DNA from: Bacteroidales bacterium
GTDB lineage: Bacteria > Bacteroidota > Bacteroidia > Bacteroidales > WCHB1-69
Assembly (NCBI GenBank): GCA_012519525.1
Contig: JAAYQB010000018.1
Span: 1 to 33,808 of the forward strand
Direction of reading: 5' to 3'
Length of the DNA: 33,808 nucleotides
A program made the position numbers and the translations under genes. Under the pieces are notes generated by a model, which saw only the letters and a program-made list of their open reading frames with translations, did not search any database and was not told the DNA's origin. Of the stretch, positions 16,745 through 25,591 are shown one piece after another; within the stretch, counting starts at the first letter, position 1, and each line of letters begins with the position of its first letter.

Positions 16745-19294
16745 TTAAGTATTTATTTTTCGTTTAGAGAAAAAAGGTTCTCCCTCTGTAAATTTATATA
16801 TTATCTGAAAAGTTGTCATCCGTGGCGGTTCCGGACACATTGGACGTAAAGAATATTCTTTGTTAAATAAATTATTCGCTATGACAGAAAATTTTAAATT
16901 CAATACCTCAACTCCTACACGCATAGCAAAAACCCATGTCCCTTTATTATGATTTTGACGGTAAGTCTCTAATCCGTCAAATGGGAAAGGATAGTTTGAA
17001 TTTCGAACATTGCGTGGTGCAATAGACGAGTAACGGTCTAATTCATAAAAGAATTTATCAACGTTTTTCATCAAACTATAGAATTGAGAAGAGAATCCTA
17101 TCGTGAACATATTATAAATTTTGAAGTCTAAATCCGCTTTTAAAATATGTTCTATTCTGTATTTCATAATAAAACCTGTGGTATCGCTTGAAGTATTCAT
17201 ATAGGTATAGGCTTTTGTGTCGGTTTCGGTAAATACAAAACCCGTATCCAATACTTTGGGATTGGTGTATGCATAATTAAACACCAAAATATATTTTATC
17301 CATTTCCCCATTTTCCCTTCTCCTCCGATATTCATATCTACGCCCGCAATACGAGCCGGACCAGTATTAAAAAACTTAAACCCATAGCGTTTCAACGGAT
17401 TCAATTCTTGTTCTCGTGTCAACCAAGGTCCTAAGAAAAACTCCACGTAATTATTATAACGTTGATAATAGCCTGCTATATCAATATATCCTTTGAAATT
17501 TAACATTTTAAACATTTGTTGAATACCTAATTCCACATTCCAACTTGTTTCGGATTTCAAGTCGGGATTAGGATAAAAACCGTAATTTCCTACTTTGGTT
17601 GTAAGGTATCGTTCACCTATACTAGGAAAACGATAACCCATTCCAAAAGAGGCACGAATAAATGTAAAAGTTTTCTCAATATTATAATTAATCCCGGCTC
17701 TAAAAACAGGCTTCCCTTCCACATAGTTTTGAGATGCCGTATCTTTTAGAAAATAACCAAATTGTTCAAATATTTGATAGTATTCATAACGACCTCCTCC
17801 TAATACTATTAGATTTTGTTTTTTCAAAAAACGTTTTTCCAACTGTACATAAATAGCAGCATTAGCCGAATAATTTGGTTTTAAGACCTCGTTTGTATCC
17901 TTTTTTATACCTGCAAAAACATTCCCCTTCGATTGAGCAAATTGCCCAACTAAACCGGTATATAACTGCAAATTTCCTAATTTTTTAAAATTTTTAGCAA
18001 ATTGATAATCCAAATAATACATTTTTGATTTGCTATCCTGATTATTAGTAGCCCAATTATCGCTGTACATCATACGAGATTTAAGAGAATGGGAAGCACC
18101 GTTTTTTGCAAAATATTTAAAATAAGGATCTACAAAAAACATAAAATCAATAACTTCAGTTAATGAATTAGGATATGTTCTATACATGCCGCTATCTGCA
18201 TCTAACCAAAAATGTGTCATTGCATGCTGCGAATAGAGCAAATTGCCATTAATTCCCGCAAAAACTCCTTCTTTTTTAAAACGATAACGTGTCCCAAAAT
18301 TAAATCGCAAACGTTCTTCTTTTACAATTTTTTTGTACAAGTCAGAGTTTTTAAGAGTTTTACTTACCGGCAATTCTCGCCCTACAAAACCGTCATCATG
18401 AGCATATTCGGCACTTAATACCAAATCAAATTTATTGATTTTTCGAGCATGAGAAATATTAGCTCCATACGTTAAAGGGATTTTTCCATTAGGCCAACTA
18501 CAACGATAATCTGCTTGAGGACGACTATAAAAACCATTGTACACTATAGCTTTCGTTTGCGGCTTACCTTTTGGATAAGCTGTGCGTACATTGATAGCAC
18601 CCGTGATAGCAGATGAACCATACAAGACAGAAGCAGCTCCCTTAAGCACTTCTATTTGTTCTATGTTTTCCATTGGAATAAGATTCCATGCCGGACGACC
18701 TGCATCAACACGCAATACAGGCATTTCGTCCATCATAATCATCACACGACTTCCCATTCCTGAACTGAAACCACTCCCGCCTCGCATTTGGGGTTCATTA
18801 TCCACTACTATTAATCCTCCCACTTGGTCGAAAGCATTATTTAAAGTAGTAATATTGTTATCTTCTATTTTACGCTGTGGCACATAGGCTACAGAAGACG
18901 TCGATTCATCTTTTTTAATATCATAACGTTTTTCAACAACAGCAACTTCTTCTAACAGAGTATTATCCGGTTTTAAATACACATCAAGCGTTATCACTTT
19001 AGAATCTTTAAATGAAATTGTTTTCGTTTGTGTTTGATAACCGACAAAATGAAATTGCACATTGCATTCTACAGAATGTAACTCAAGATAATATTTTCCT
19101 TGATAATCAGAAGCCGTTCCTTTATTATTGTCGCAATCGGGTAGCACATGCGCCAAAGGCAATGTTAGATTTTTTTCTTCAGCATCGTATATTGTTCCCT
19201 TTAATATATACGTTTGTGCATAAGTAGAAAACGAGAGAAAAACTAAAAGAAAAAATTGAAACTTTCGCAATGTATTAGAAAAAAATGAAATCAT
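16745..19294 (-). CDS. TonB-dependent outer-membrane receptor with carboxypeptidase-regulatory-like N-terminus
   Basis: An 849-residue receptor. It has a signal peptide (about 1-26, ending STYA), a CarboxypepD_reg-like beta-sandwich domain (about 28-112; LKGTIYDAEEKNLTL, ASDYQGKYYLEL), a plug (about 130-235; RGGSGFSSGMGSRVMIMMDE, IEQIEVLKGAASVLYGSSA, GAINVRT) and a 22-strand-type beta barrel. The C-terminus continues 14 residues past the usual terminal aromatic strand (FQIIYKF). It imports a ligand using TonB energy; nothing in the sequence names the ligand. There is no SusD partner. It lies between two T9SS proteins that both have PCMD-like domains, 81 bases after the large one and 21 bases before the small one. 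Confidence 0.92.
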   Translation of the reverse strand: MISFFSNTLRKFQFFLLVFLSFSTYAQTYILKGTIYDAEEKNLTLPLAHVLPDCDNNKGTASDYQGKYYLELHSVECNVQFHFVGYQTQTKTISFKDSKVITLDVYLKPDNTLLEEVAVVEKRYDIKKDESTSSVAYVPQRKIEDNNITTLNNAFDQVGGLIVVDNEPQMRGGSGFSSGMGSRVMIMMDEMPVLRVDAGRPAWNLIPMENIEQIEVLKGAASVLYGSSAITGAINVRTAYPKGKPQTKAIVYNGFYSRPQADYRCSWPNGKIPLTYGANISHARKINKFDLVLSAEYAHDDGFVGRELPVSKTLKNSDLYKKIVKEERLRFNFGTRYRFKKEGVFAGINGNLLYSQHAMTHFWLDADSGMYRTYPNSLTEVIDFMFFVDPYFKYFAKNGASHSLKSRMMYSDNWATNNQDSKSKMYYLDYQFAKNFKKLGNLQLYTGLVGQFAQSKGNVFAGIKKDTNEVLKPNYSANAAIYVQLEKRFLKKQNLIVLGGGRYEYYQIFEQFGYFLKDTASQNYVEGKPVFRAGINYNIEKTFTFIRASFGMGYRFPSIGERYLTTKVGNYGFYPNPDLKSETSWNVELGIQQMFKMLNFKGYIDIAGYYQRYNNYVEFFLGPWLTREQELNPLKRYGFKFFNTGPARIAGVDMNIGGEGKMGKWIKYILVFNYAYTNPKVLDTGFVFTETDTKAYTYMNTSSDTTGFIMKYRIEHILKADLDFKIYNMFTIGFSSQFYSLMKNVDKFFYELDRYSSIAPRNVRNSNYPFPFDGLETYRQNHNKGTWVFAMRVGVEVLNLKFSVIANNLFNKEYSLRPMCPEPPRMTTFQIIYKFTEGEPFFSKRKINT

Positions 19295-19375
19295 ATAATC
19301 GTCCTCTAAAAATTATTGATTAAACAAGTGATTTTATATTTTAAGTAATACCATAAAAAAATGGATTTTTATTTC

Positions 19376-22300
19376 TTAATATTTAATTATTTTCACCATT
19401 TGAGGTAGTTGATTTTGTAAAATCACTTTTAAGACATACACTCCTTTCGGCAAACTACTAATATCCAACGATGTATTAAACGAATTAACTACATTCGTCT
19501 TCAATAGTTTTCCGCATGCATCATAGAATTGAACACTTTCTATCATGGTATTATCAGTATTTGTTTTAACGTATATAATATTTTGAGTAGGATTAGGATA
19601 AACGATGAAATGCTCTGAGTAATCAATATCTTCAATTGCATTAGCATATACAAAATTAACACGATAAGTAGCACTTGTTATCCCGTCTTCTGCAACTATA
19701 TCAATTTGAGTTTGTCCCGGGATAGAAGTTGCATCCGTAATTTCATACATTGCATTGCTATCTTGAGGCTGAACTGTAACTAATGGAATTCCCTTATAAT
19801 CAAAAGGCAACTCATATTTATAGTTTTTTATCTCCGAATCAAATGTAGTAATTGCTTTCCCATCAACTTTTATCCACGATAAAAGAGCATTATTATTGGC
19901 AGCAGAAGAAAAAGTAAGAATGTATATTAAGGAATCTATTTCATTTACAGCCAACACTTTTATTTTAACCGTATCTGTAATTGCAATTGCTTGCGATATG
20001 CTTACATTTGCCCGACTATCTTCGGGCTCAGCGGTAATAATGGGTAATTCATTACTACCATAAGGTAAGACGTAATGATACGTTAAAGTTTCTTTATCAA
20101 AGCCTTCTATTAATGTATCATTAATATTTAATTTTGCTAAATAAGCATTATCCCCTGCTTCAATAGAAAAATGAATACGATAAACCATCGTAATACTTGT
20201 ATCGCCTGCCTTTACAAGAATAACAGCAGTTGATGGATATTGATTTATTTGTGTTATTTCTACCTTTGCATCGGGTTCAACAGCAATAGCTTCAACCAAT
20301 GGAATGTGAGTTGTCCCATATTCATATTCTATAAAATACTCAAGCGTATCAGGATGAAAATTCATAACAGTTACACTATCAACCATTAAGTCGGAAAGAT
20401 GAGCATCAACAGATAGTGCTACCGTAAATATTACCTTATATGTTTTAACATCGGTATTATCCCATGCTTTCACTATTAAACTAATTTCTCCATTCGGACT
20501 TGCTGCTGCTACGGTATCCACTTCACAGCGATTATCTATTAATGTATAATTTAAGGTCGGAATAGCTGTCGTAGTTATCGGTAATGTAACATAATAAACT
20601 GTATCAGCTGAGTCGAATGTCGGAATACTATAGGTGTTTCCTTCTATGTTGTAAGATAGAGATTGCAACATCGTATTAGCGCCTTGTACAAATTGCACTG
20701 TATATGTCCGTACGTGTATGCCATCTTCTGCAATTACTCTTATTTGTGCTTGACCAAAATACGTCCCCGATTGTGTTAGCTGAACAGAAGATAAACTCCA
20801 TGATGCAACAGCATTAACAATAGGTAATTGATTCGTATTCCATGGTAAAATAACGGTGTATTGCAAACTGTCTTTATGGAAAGAAGACAAAGGATTTCCG
20901 TTAACATACAATGTGTCTAAACAAGTATTATCAGAAACTAAACGATTGAAAATAACCGTATAAACATTACTGTCAAGCATATTTTCCGCTTTTACTTTAA
21001 TAATAGCCGTATCATTCACATGAAGAGGTGTTCTTACAATTTGAGCTATAGCTCTTACATCTGTTAATGTATAAGTAATTGTGCTAGGAATTTGCATTGT
21101 TTCCGGTTTTAAATACACCATATAATTATATTTATTGCATGCAAACTCTCTCACAACAGAGTCAACACTACCCAATTTATAACCAATTGATTGCAAACTT
21201 GCAACAGGTGATAATTGACGTGTAAAACGGATGACATATCGAAGCGTATGAATACTATCTTCAGCCAACACAGTAATGACAGCTGAATCATTGACCGTCA
21301 TAGCTTGTTTAATTGTAACATGGGCAGCTGCCGACTGCGCGTTTGCACCAACAATAGGAGGAATTAAACTATCATAATGCAAGGTAATGTAATAATTATT
21401 TGTATCTGCATGAAAATTAGATAAATTTACATTATTAATTGTTATTGAAGCTAAAGCTGCATTGGTTGATATTTCTACGCTAAAATAAACATAATAAGTT
21501 TTAACAATAGAATCGCTTGCTGAAGTAACTACTATTTTTCCCGTATCGTTAGGCGATTTCGGTTGCGTTACGGTTATTTTCGAATTAGTATCTGCTTTTT
21601 GCCAAGTCAATACAGGCGTATACGTTGTCAATGAAGGTAGGGAAACATAATAAGACATTGTATCTTTATGAAATCCACTTATTAAATAAGGTGTATTGTT
21701 TAATTTATACCCTATTTCCAAAAGATCTGCATTATTTGACAAATTCAATGTTAAATAAATTCGATAACTTTTAGTGTAAGTTGTATCTTCGGCTTTAACA
21801 GTAATAACAATCACTCCGGGAATACTTTGAGGATAGCTGATAGCTATAGAAGCAGCCGTATCAACGGATTTTGCGGTAACTACTGGTGCAACCGCCGTAT
21901 CCAATCCTACATAATAATTTAAAGTTGACGCATTAAAACCGGCTAACAGCGTATCATTGAGTTTTAACCAACTTAAATTAGCATTGGTATCAAGTGCTAC
22001 TTTAAAAATAATCCGATAGTTTTTGGTAGTAATTCCATCTTCAGCTATAACATTAACAAAAGCCGTATCATTAGGTTCTATTGCTTGCATATAAACAATG
22101 TGAGCATTCGTATCTTGCAACAATGCCATTACCGTCGGAACACTGAGAGTTTTAGGCGGAAATACTATTGTATAGCTATAAACAGTATCTACAAAAGTAG
22201 TTATTGGGTAAGTAGTGCTATTAATCTTATAAGATAAAGCAGATAGGAAAGCATTCGTGTTTTTTGCTACTGTAAAATAAATAGAATAAGTTTTCACAAA

Positions 22301-24076
22301 ATTAGTATCTTCTGCTATCACTTTTACTTGACCGTAACCGGGCAAAACCGCAGGTTGGGTTATCTGTACTTGAGCTGTAGCCCAAGCTGCTGTAGCCGAA
22401 AGTGTAGCACTAATTGTCCCATAGGCTAATTCAACATTGTAATGCAAAGTGTCGGCATGAAAATTAGCCAAAGAAATTCCATTATATTTTATGCTACTTG
22501 CTGACGCATTGGTCGATAATGCTACTGTAAAATAAACAGTGTAAGTTCTTGTAGTAATACCATCTTCGGCAGTAACAAGCACAGTAGCAGTACCGGGAAG
22601 CGAAGAGGCTTGCGTAACTGAAGGAATTAAACCTTCCCATTGTGCTTTAGCCGTAACAAAAGGTGCTATAAGTGTCCCTGTATTTAAAACTACATGATAA
22701 TTTAACGTATCTTGATGAAAATTAGGAATATTTATTCCATCATACTTCAAGCTATCTAATTTTGCATTATCAGATAATCCTACCGTAAAATTAATAGTAT
22801 ACACAGTCGTATCCCCATTTTCAGCTTTCAACCTTATAAAAGCTTTTCCATTAAGAGAAGTTGGTTGCACTATACTAAGAATTCTTGCACCGGTATCTGA
22901 AATTGTAGTATAATTAATAAAAGGTATAGAATCCGTTCCCGGCGGCAAAGTAATGTTATAGGTTTTAGTTGTATCTACAAAATTAGGAATCAATATAGTG
23001 TCTAACCTATTCAAAGTATAACCAATGTTTGAAAGTAAATTATTGGGAGACTTAAAAATAAAATAATTAATAGTATATATTTTTTGTGTAATATTGTCTT
23101 CTGCCAAAATAGTTATTACAGAACGGGCACTATCTATTCCATTATTTATTCCTCTATAGAGAATAATTGTATCGCTTACATCACTCACTTCGGTAGTATA
23201 AGTTATAGTAGGAAAATTATTAGGATTAGTTCCTCTTGGAAACACTATATTATAATTGAATGTCCCCTTAGAAAAACCGCTAATAGTAGTTCCATTCATT
23301 TTAATATCTGTTAGCCAAGCACTATAAATCAATTCTAAATCATCAATAGAAAGAGAATCTCCGGCTGAACCGCCTCCGGGAATTGAGTTAGTTGAAAAAG
23401 TAATTAAAATATAATTGCGTGTAGAGCTTCCATTGTACACAAAAGGCACTTTTTTTTGTACCCATACACAGCCGCCTGCTGTTGTCCCTGTTCGCTCAAA
23501 ATTGGTTTCAGCTTTTGCCGCATACGCGCTAGTCGTACTTGCATCATTAGGATCTTTAAAATCCGTATTACCATGAATAATAGCATTAATTCTTGCATTG
23601 CTTGTAGAGCTTGAAGCCCAATACTTTACCCATACATACAAAGAATCGGGAGATGCAGTAAAGGGTTGACTAAAAGCTGTATCGGAACGCTTTGTATAAT
23701 TATAATTACTTGTACTACTTGCTGATGTACTTCCAATGTAAATTTGTCCCAAAGTCATATTGCCGTTAGCAACAACACCCACGACAGAAGTAGAATAAAT
23801 GGTTAAATAATAACTTCCGGTGCCATTCGTACGATGACCTGCGACTTTGTAATGATGTGGTTGTTTTGCAGAAGAACAAGCTATACCTCCTATTAATCCT
23901 CCTATTGCACAATTTGCTGTGGCAAAAGAATTCCAGTTAACCGGTTCGGCATTGTTGGCTGTTCCATCCCAAGCCTCAAAATTGGCATTTGGAATTTGAT
24001 ACGGTTGAGAGTGTACTTTTACATTAATAGCTCCAGCTATTATTACTGCAAGTATGCAGCTAAATACTTTTTTCAT
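19376..24076 (-). CDS. Giant T9SS surface protein: PCMD-like domain plus 14 cadherin-like beta-sandwich repeats
   Basis: A 1566-residue exported protein. It has a signal peptide (about 1-23), a PCMD-like domain (about 25-250; IPNANFEAWDG at the start, GDSLSIDDLELIY at the end), fourteen tandem repeats of about 83-92 residues (about 255-1475), and a type IX sorting domain (about 1485-1566; FIVYPNPTQNIIYVK, KGVYVLKVILQNQ). Each repeat follows the cadherin-like beta-sandwich pattern: N-A-x-L-x-x-L, a G-F/N-F turn, D-T-x-x-Y, a P-x-V strand, then V-x-A-E-D-x-x-x-x-x-Y-x-x-x-F. Repeats occur as a shorter and a longer first-strand type. It is probably a long stalk displaying the N-terminal domain at the surface. 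It heads the unit with the TonB-dependent receptor. The ligand is unknown. Confidence 0.85.
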   Translation of the reverse strand: MKKVFSCILAVIIAGAINVKVHSQPYQIPNANFEAWDGTANNAEPVNWNSFATANCAIGGLIGGIACSSAKQPHHYKVAGHRTNGTGSYYLTIYSTSVVGVVANGNMTLGQIYIGSTSASSTSNYNYTKRSDTAFSQPFTASPDSLYVWVKYWASSSTSNARINAIIHGNTDFKDPNDASTTSAYAAKAETNFERTGTTAGGCVWVQKKVPFVYNGSSTRNYILITFSTNSIPGGGSAGDSLSIDDLELIYSAWLTDIKMNGTTISGFSKGTFNYNIVFPRGTNPNNFPTITYTTEVSDVSDTIILYRGINNGIDSARSVITILAEDNITQKIYTINYFIFKSPNNLLSNIGYTLNRLDTILIPNFVDTTKTYNITLPPGTDSIPFINYTTISDTGARILSIVQPTSLNGKAFIRLKAENGDTTVYTINFTVGLSDNAKLDSLKYDGINIPNFHQDTLNYHVVLNTGTLIAPFVTAKAQWEGLIPSVTQASSLPGTATVLVTAEDGITTRTYTVYFTVALSTNASASSIKYNGISLANFHADTLHYNVELAYGTISATLSATAAWATAQVQITQPAVLPGYGQVKVIAEDTNFVKTYSIYFTVAKNTNAFLSALSYKINSTTYPITTFVDTVYSYTIVFPPKTLSVPTVMALLQDTNAHIVYMQAIEPNDTAFVNVIAEDGITTKNYRIIFKVALDTNANLSWLKLNDTLLAGFNASTLNYYVGLDTAVAPVVTAKSVDTAASIAISYPQSIPGVIVITVKAEDTTYTKSYRIYLTLNLSNNADLLEIGYKLNNTPYLISGFHKDTMSYYVSLPSLTTYTPVLTWQKADTNSKITVTQPKSPNDTGKIVVTSASDSIVKTYYVYFSVEISTNAALASITINNVNLSNFHADTNNYYITLHYDSLIPPIVGANAQSAAAHVTIKQAMTVNDSAVITVLAEDSIHTLRYVIRFTRQLSPVASLQSIGYKLGSVDSVVREFACNKYNYMVYLKPETMQIPSTITYTLTDVRAIAQIVRTPLHVNDTAIIKVKAENMLDSNVYTVIFNRLVSDNTCLDTLYVNGNPLSSFHKDSLQYTVILPWNTNQLPIVNAVASWSLSSVQLTQSGTYFGQAQIRVIAEDGIHVRTYTVQFVQGANTMLQSLSYNIEGNTYSIPTFDSADTVYYVTLPITTTAIPTLNYTLIDNRCEVDTVAAASPNGEISLIVKAWDNTDVKTYKVIFTVALSVDAHLSDLMVDSVTVMNFHPDTLEYFIEYEYGTTHIPLVEAIAVEPDAKVEITQINQYPSTAVILVKAGDTSITMVYRIHFSIEAGDNAYLAKLNINDTLIEGFDKETLTYHYVLPYGSNELPIITAEPEDSRANVSISQAIAITDTVKIKVLAVNEIDSLIYILTFSSAANNNALLSWIKVDGKAITTFDSEIKNYKYELPFDYKGIPLVTVQPQDSNAMYEITDATSIPGQTQIDIVAEDGITSATYRVNFVYANAIEDIDYSEHFIVYPNPTQNIIYVKTNTDNTMIESVQFYDACGKLLKTNVVNSFNTSLDISSLPKGVYVLKVILQNQLPQMVKIIKY
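19648..23311 (-). repeat. Fourteen diverged coding repeats of about 85-90 residues
   Basis: Protein-level tandem repeats inside the giant T9SS protein. They are too diverged to line up easily as DNA repeats, which points to old duplications. The order of short (S) and long (L, with an added YK/Y-L-N-x-x segment before the turn) first strands is S L S S L S L S L S L S S S. Confidence 0.8.
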
Positions 24077-24115
24077 TTTTTGAATATTTAATTTTTAAAA
24101 CAGATTTAGTAATTG

Positions 24116-24123
24116 CAAATGTA
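24116..24123 (-). promoter_or_regulatory. -7 box for the giant T9SS protein / TonB receptor unit
   Basis: TACATTTG on the minus strand, about 40 bases before the ATG at 24076. The nearest TTG upstream is at a shorter than usual distance (15 bases), so the -33 part is doubtful. Confidence 0.5.
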
Positions 24124-24338
24124 TATTATTTTTCTATTCAATATAAGTTTTTTTGCAAAAAAAATATAACTCAATGTATTTCTGTGCGTTTTTTTTATTT
24201 TATTAATATTTTTACTTTAAATTTTTAAATAAAAACATCTTTTTTTTCATTTTAAAACGTACAAAATAGCATCAAAAATCAATCATCCATTATTTTTTCA
24301 AAAAAACGTAAAACCTATTTTATTTTTTTTATAAATAC

Positions 24339-24371
24339 TTGCATTTTATATGTATTTTTTTTATACCTTTG
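24339..24371 (+). promoter_or_regulatory. rpsU promoter
   Basis: TTG (24339-24341), 22 bases, TACCTTTG (24364-24371), matching the Bacteroidota consensus. The predicted leader to the ATG at 24420 is about 40 bases. Confidence 0.65.
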
Positions 24372-24405
24372 CATTTCTAAAAAAATATCATTAATAATAA
24401 AAAAA

Positions 24406-24412
24406 AGAGGTG
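24406..24412 (+). promoter_or_regulatory. Shine-Dalgarno sequence of rpsU
   Basis: AGAGGTG lies 7 bases before the rpsU ATG; GAGGTG gives six contiguous pairs with the 16S anti-Shine-Dalgarno CACCUC. Genes sampled around it mostly have no such site, as is normal in this phylum. Confidence 0.75.
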
Positions 24413-24419
24413 TAATTTT

Positions 24420-24614
24420 ATGATTGTTGTTCCAGTTAAAGATGGTGAAAACGTGGAAAGAGCGTTAAAGAAATTAAAAAGAAAATTTGACAAGACAGGT
24501 GTATTAAAAGAACTACGCGAACGCCAAAAATTTACCAAAAAGTCTGTGAAAAGACGAGAACAAGTCAAAAAAGCTATTTATATTCAAAAATTGAAAGATC
24601 AAGTAGACGAATAA
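24420..24614 (+). CDS. rpsU: 30S ribosomal protein bS21
   Basis: A 64-residue basic protein, full length, starting MIVVPVKDGENVERALKKLKR, the standard bS21 N-terminus, followed by KFDKTGVLKELRERQKFTKKS and a Lys/Arg-rich tail. In Bacteroidota ribosomes bS21 helps hold the 16S 3' tail so that Shine-Dalgarno pairing is suppressed. Work in Flavobacterium johnsoniae showed that ribosomes lacking bS21 favour rpsU mRNA through its Shine-Dalgarno site. The AGAGGTG before this start would allow the same feedback. It has its own promoter and a hairpin terminator just downstream, and heads the rpsU-xerC-hpf group. Confidence 0.97.
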   Translation: MIVVPVKDGENVERALKKLKRKFDKTGVLKELRERQKFTKKSVKRREQVKKAIYIQKLKDQVDE

Positions 24615-24631
24615 TTTTTGTTTAAAAATAA

Positions 24632-24661
24632 TTGTTTTCATAAAAAAAAGTGTTACTTTTG
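24632..24661 (+). promoter_or_regulatory. xerC promoter embedded in the rpsU terminator
   Basis: TTG (24632-24634), 19 bases, TACTTTTG (24654-24661). The -7 box overlaps the left arm of the hairpin at 24642-24685. Transcription would start in or just after the hairpin loop, about 20 bases before the xerC ATG. Confidence 0.65.
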
Positions 24662-24685
24662 AATTTGGAAGTAATACTTTTTTTT
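24642..24685 (+). terminator. Long hairpin terminator between rpsU and xerC
   Basis: Arms of 17 bases (24642-24658 and 24669-24685) pair with a single G-T position around a 10-base loop. The left arm is eight A then GTGTTACTT; the right arm is AAGTAATAC then eight T. The T run ends exactly at the xerC ATG. The shape fits an intrinsic terminator for rpsU. Confidence 0.75.
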
Positions 24686-25576
24686 ATGGATTGGATTGAC
24701 GATTTTTTGACTTATATTTCTACTGAAAAACGATTTTCACAACACACAATTACAGCATATCAAACTGATTTAAACCAATTTGATTTATTTGTAAAAAATG
24801 AAATGGGATTTTCATCTATCAAAGAGGTGAATTTTCAAGCAATTCGTTCTTGGATATTTTTTCTTTTAGAAAATGAAAATACTGCCAGAAGTGTCAACAG
24901 AAAAATATCTACTTTAAAAACTTTTTATAAATTTTTAATGAAAAACAGTTATATACAATCCAATCCTATGAGTAAAATTATCTCTCCTAAACAATCGCAG
25001 CGTTTACCTTCATTCGTTGACGAAGGTCAAATGAATAATTTATTTTCCGTAATTGAATTTCCCGATACATTTGAAGGAATAAGAGATAAAACTATACTGG
25101 AAACTTTTTATGCCTTAGGAATACGTTTAAGTGAGCTCATTAACATTACACTACAAAGTATCGATTTTCATAATCAAACTATTAGAATAATCGGAAAAAG
25201 AAATAAAGAACGCATTATTCCTTTTGGACCCCATCTAAAAAAATGTCTTGAACAATACTTAAAAATGTATGAAAAAACTTTTGGAATGCTACAACAAAAC
25301 TCTCCAATTTTTGTTACTAATAAAGGGAGCAAAGCGTACCCCATGTTAATAAATAGAATTGTAAACAAATATATTGCAATGGTGTCTTCAATCGAACAAA
25401 AAAGTCCGCACGTAATCCGTCATACATTTGCAACTCATCTATTAAATCAAGGAGCTGATTTAAACGCTATTAAAGAATTATTGGGGCATGCTAATTTAGC
25501 CGCAACACAAGTTTACACCCACACATCTATCGAAAAGTTAAAGAAAATTTATAAAAACGCTCATCCAAGGGCATAA
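24686..25576 (+). CDS. xerC: Tyrosine recombinase XerC
   Basis: A 296-residue tyrosine recombinase, normal length for XerC/XerD. The N-terminal core-binding domain (about 1-95) is followed by the catalytic domain with all expected residues: Arg147 (GIRLSE), Lys171 (IIGKRNK), His242 and Arg245 (HVIRHTF), His268 (LLGHANL) and the nucleophile Tyr277 (TQVYTHTS). It resolves chromosome dimers at dif together with XerD. The ATG at 24686 is chosen over the upstream GTG at 24650 because the promoter -7 box (24654-24661) would overlap that longer N-terminus. hpf starts 15 bases after the stop. A housekeeping recombinase is likelier than a phage integrase because the rpsU-xerC-hpf order is common in Bacteroidota. 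Confidence 0.88.
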   Translation: MDWIDDFLTYISTEKRFSQHTITAYQTDLNQFDLFVKNEMGFSSIKEVNFQAIRSWIFFLLENENTARSVNRKISTLKTFYKFLMKNSYIQSNPMSKIISPKQSQRLPSFVDEGQMNNLFSVIEFPDTFEGIRDKTILETFYALGIRLSELINITLQSIDFHNQTIRIIGKRNKERIIPFGPHLKKCLEQYLKMYEKTFGMLQQNSPIFVTNKGSKAYPMLINRIVNKYIAMVSSIEQKSPHVIRHTFATHLLNQGADLNAIKELLGHANLAATQVYTHTSIEKLKKIYKNAHPRA

Positions 25577-25579
25577 AAA

Positions 25580-25587
25580 AAGGAGGT
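25580..25587 (+). promoter_or_regulatory. Strong Shine-Dalgarno sequence of hpf
   Basis: AAGGAGGT lies 4 bases before the hpf ATG at 25592. With the preceding A it gives nine contiguous pairs to a CCUCCUUU-ending 16S tail, stronger than the rpsU site. Such a strong site is unusual in this phylum. Confidence 0.8.
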
Positions 25588-25591
25588 TACT

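Larger units (their letters stand above)
24077..24419. other. Divergent intergenic region, 343 bases
   Basis: Very AT-rich DNA between the divergent giant surface protein and rpsU. It holds one promoter for each side and long T/A tracts. No RNA gene, riboswitch-like fold or open frame could be seen. Confidence 0.7.

Noticed and set aside
18582..18887. 101-residue plus-strand open frame inside the TonB-dependent receptor
   Set aside because: Shadow frame over the conserved plug domain, with no promoter and no recognisable protein features.
24077..24419. Cobalamin or other riboswitch upstream of the TonB-receptor unit
   Set aside because: The region is almost all A and T with no GC-containing stems or B12-box-like motif, and the -7 box leaves only a short leader.
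24650..24685. 12-codon upstream extension of xerC from a GTG
   Set aside because: It lies inside the promoter and terminator hairpin; the Met at 24686 gives a normal XerC N-terminus.
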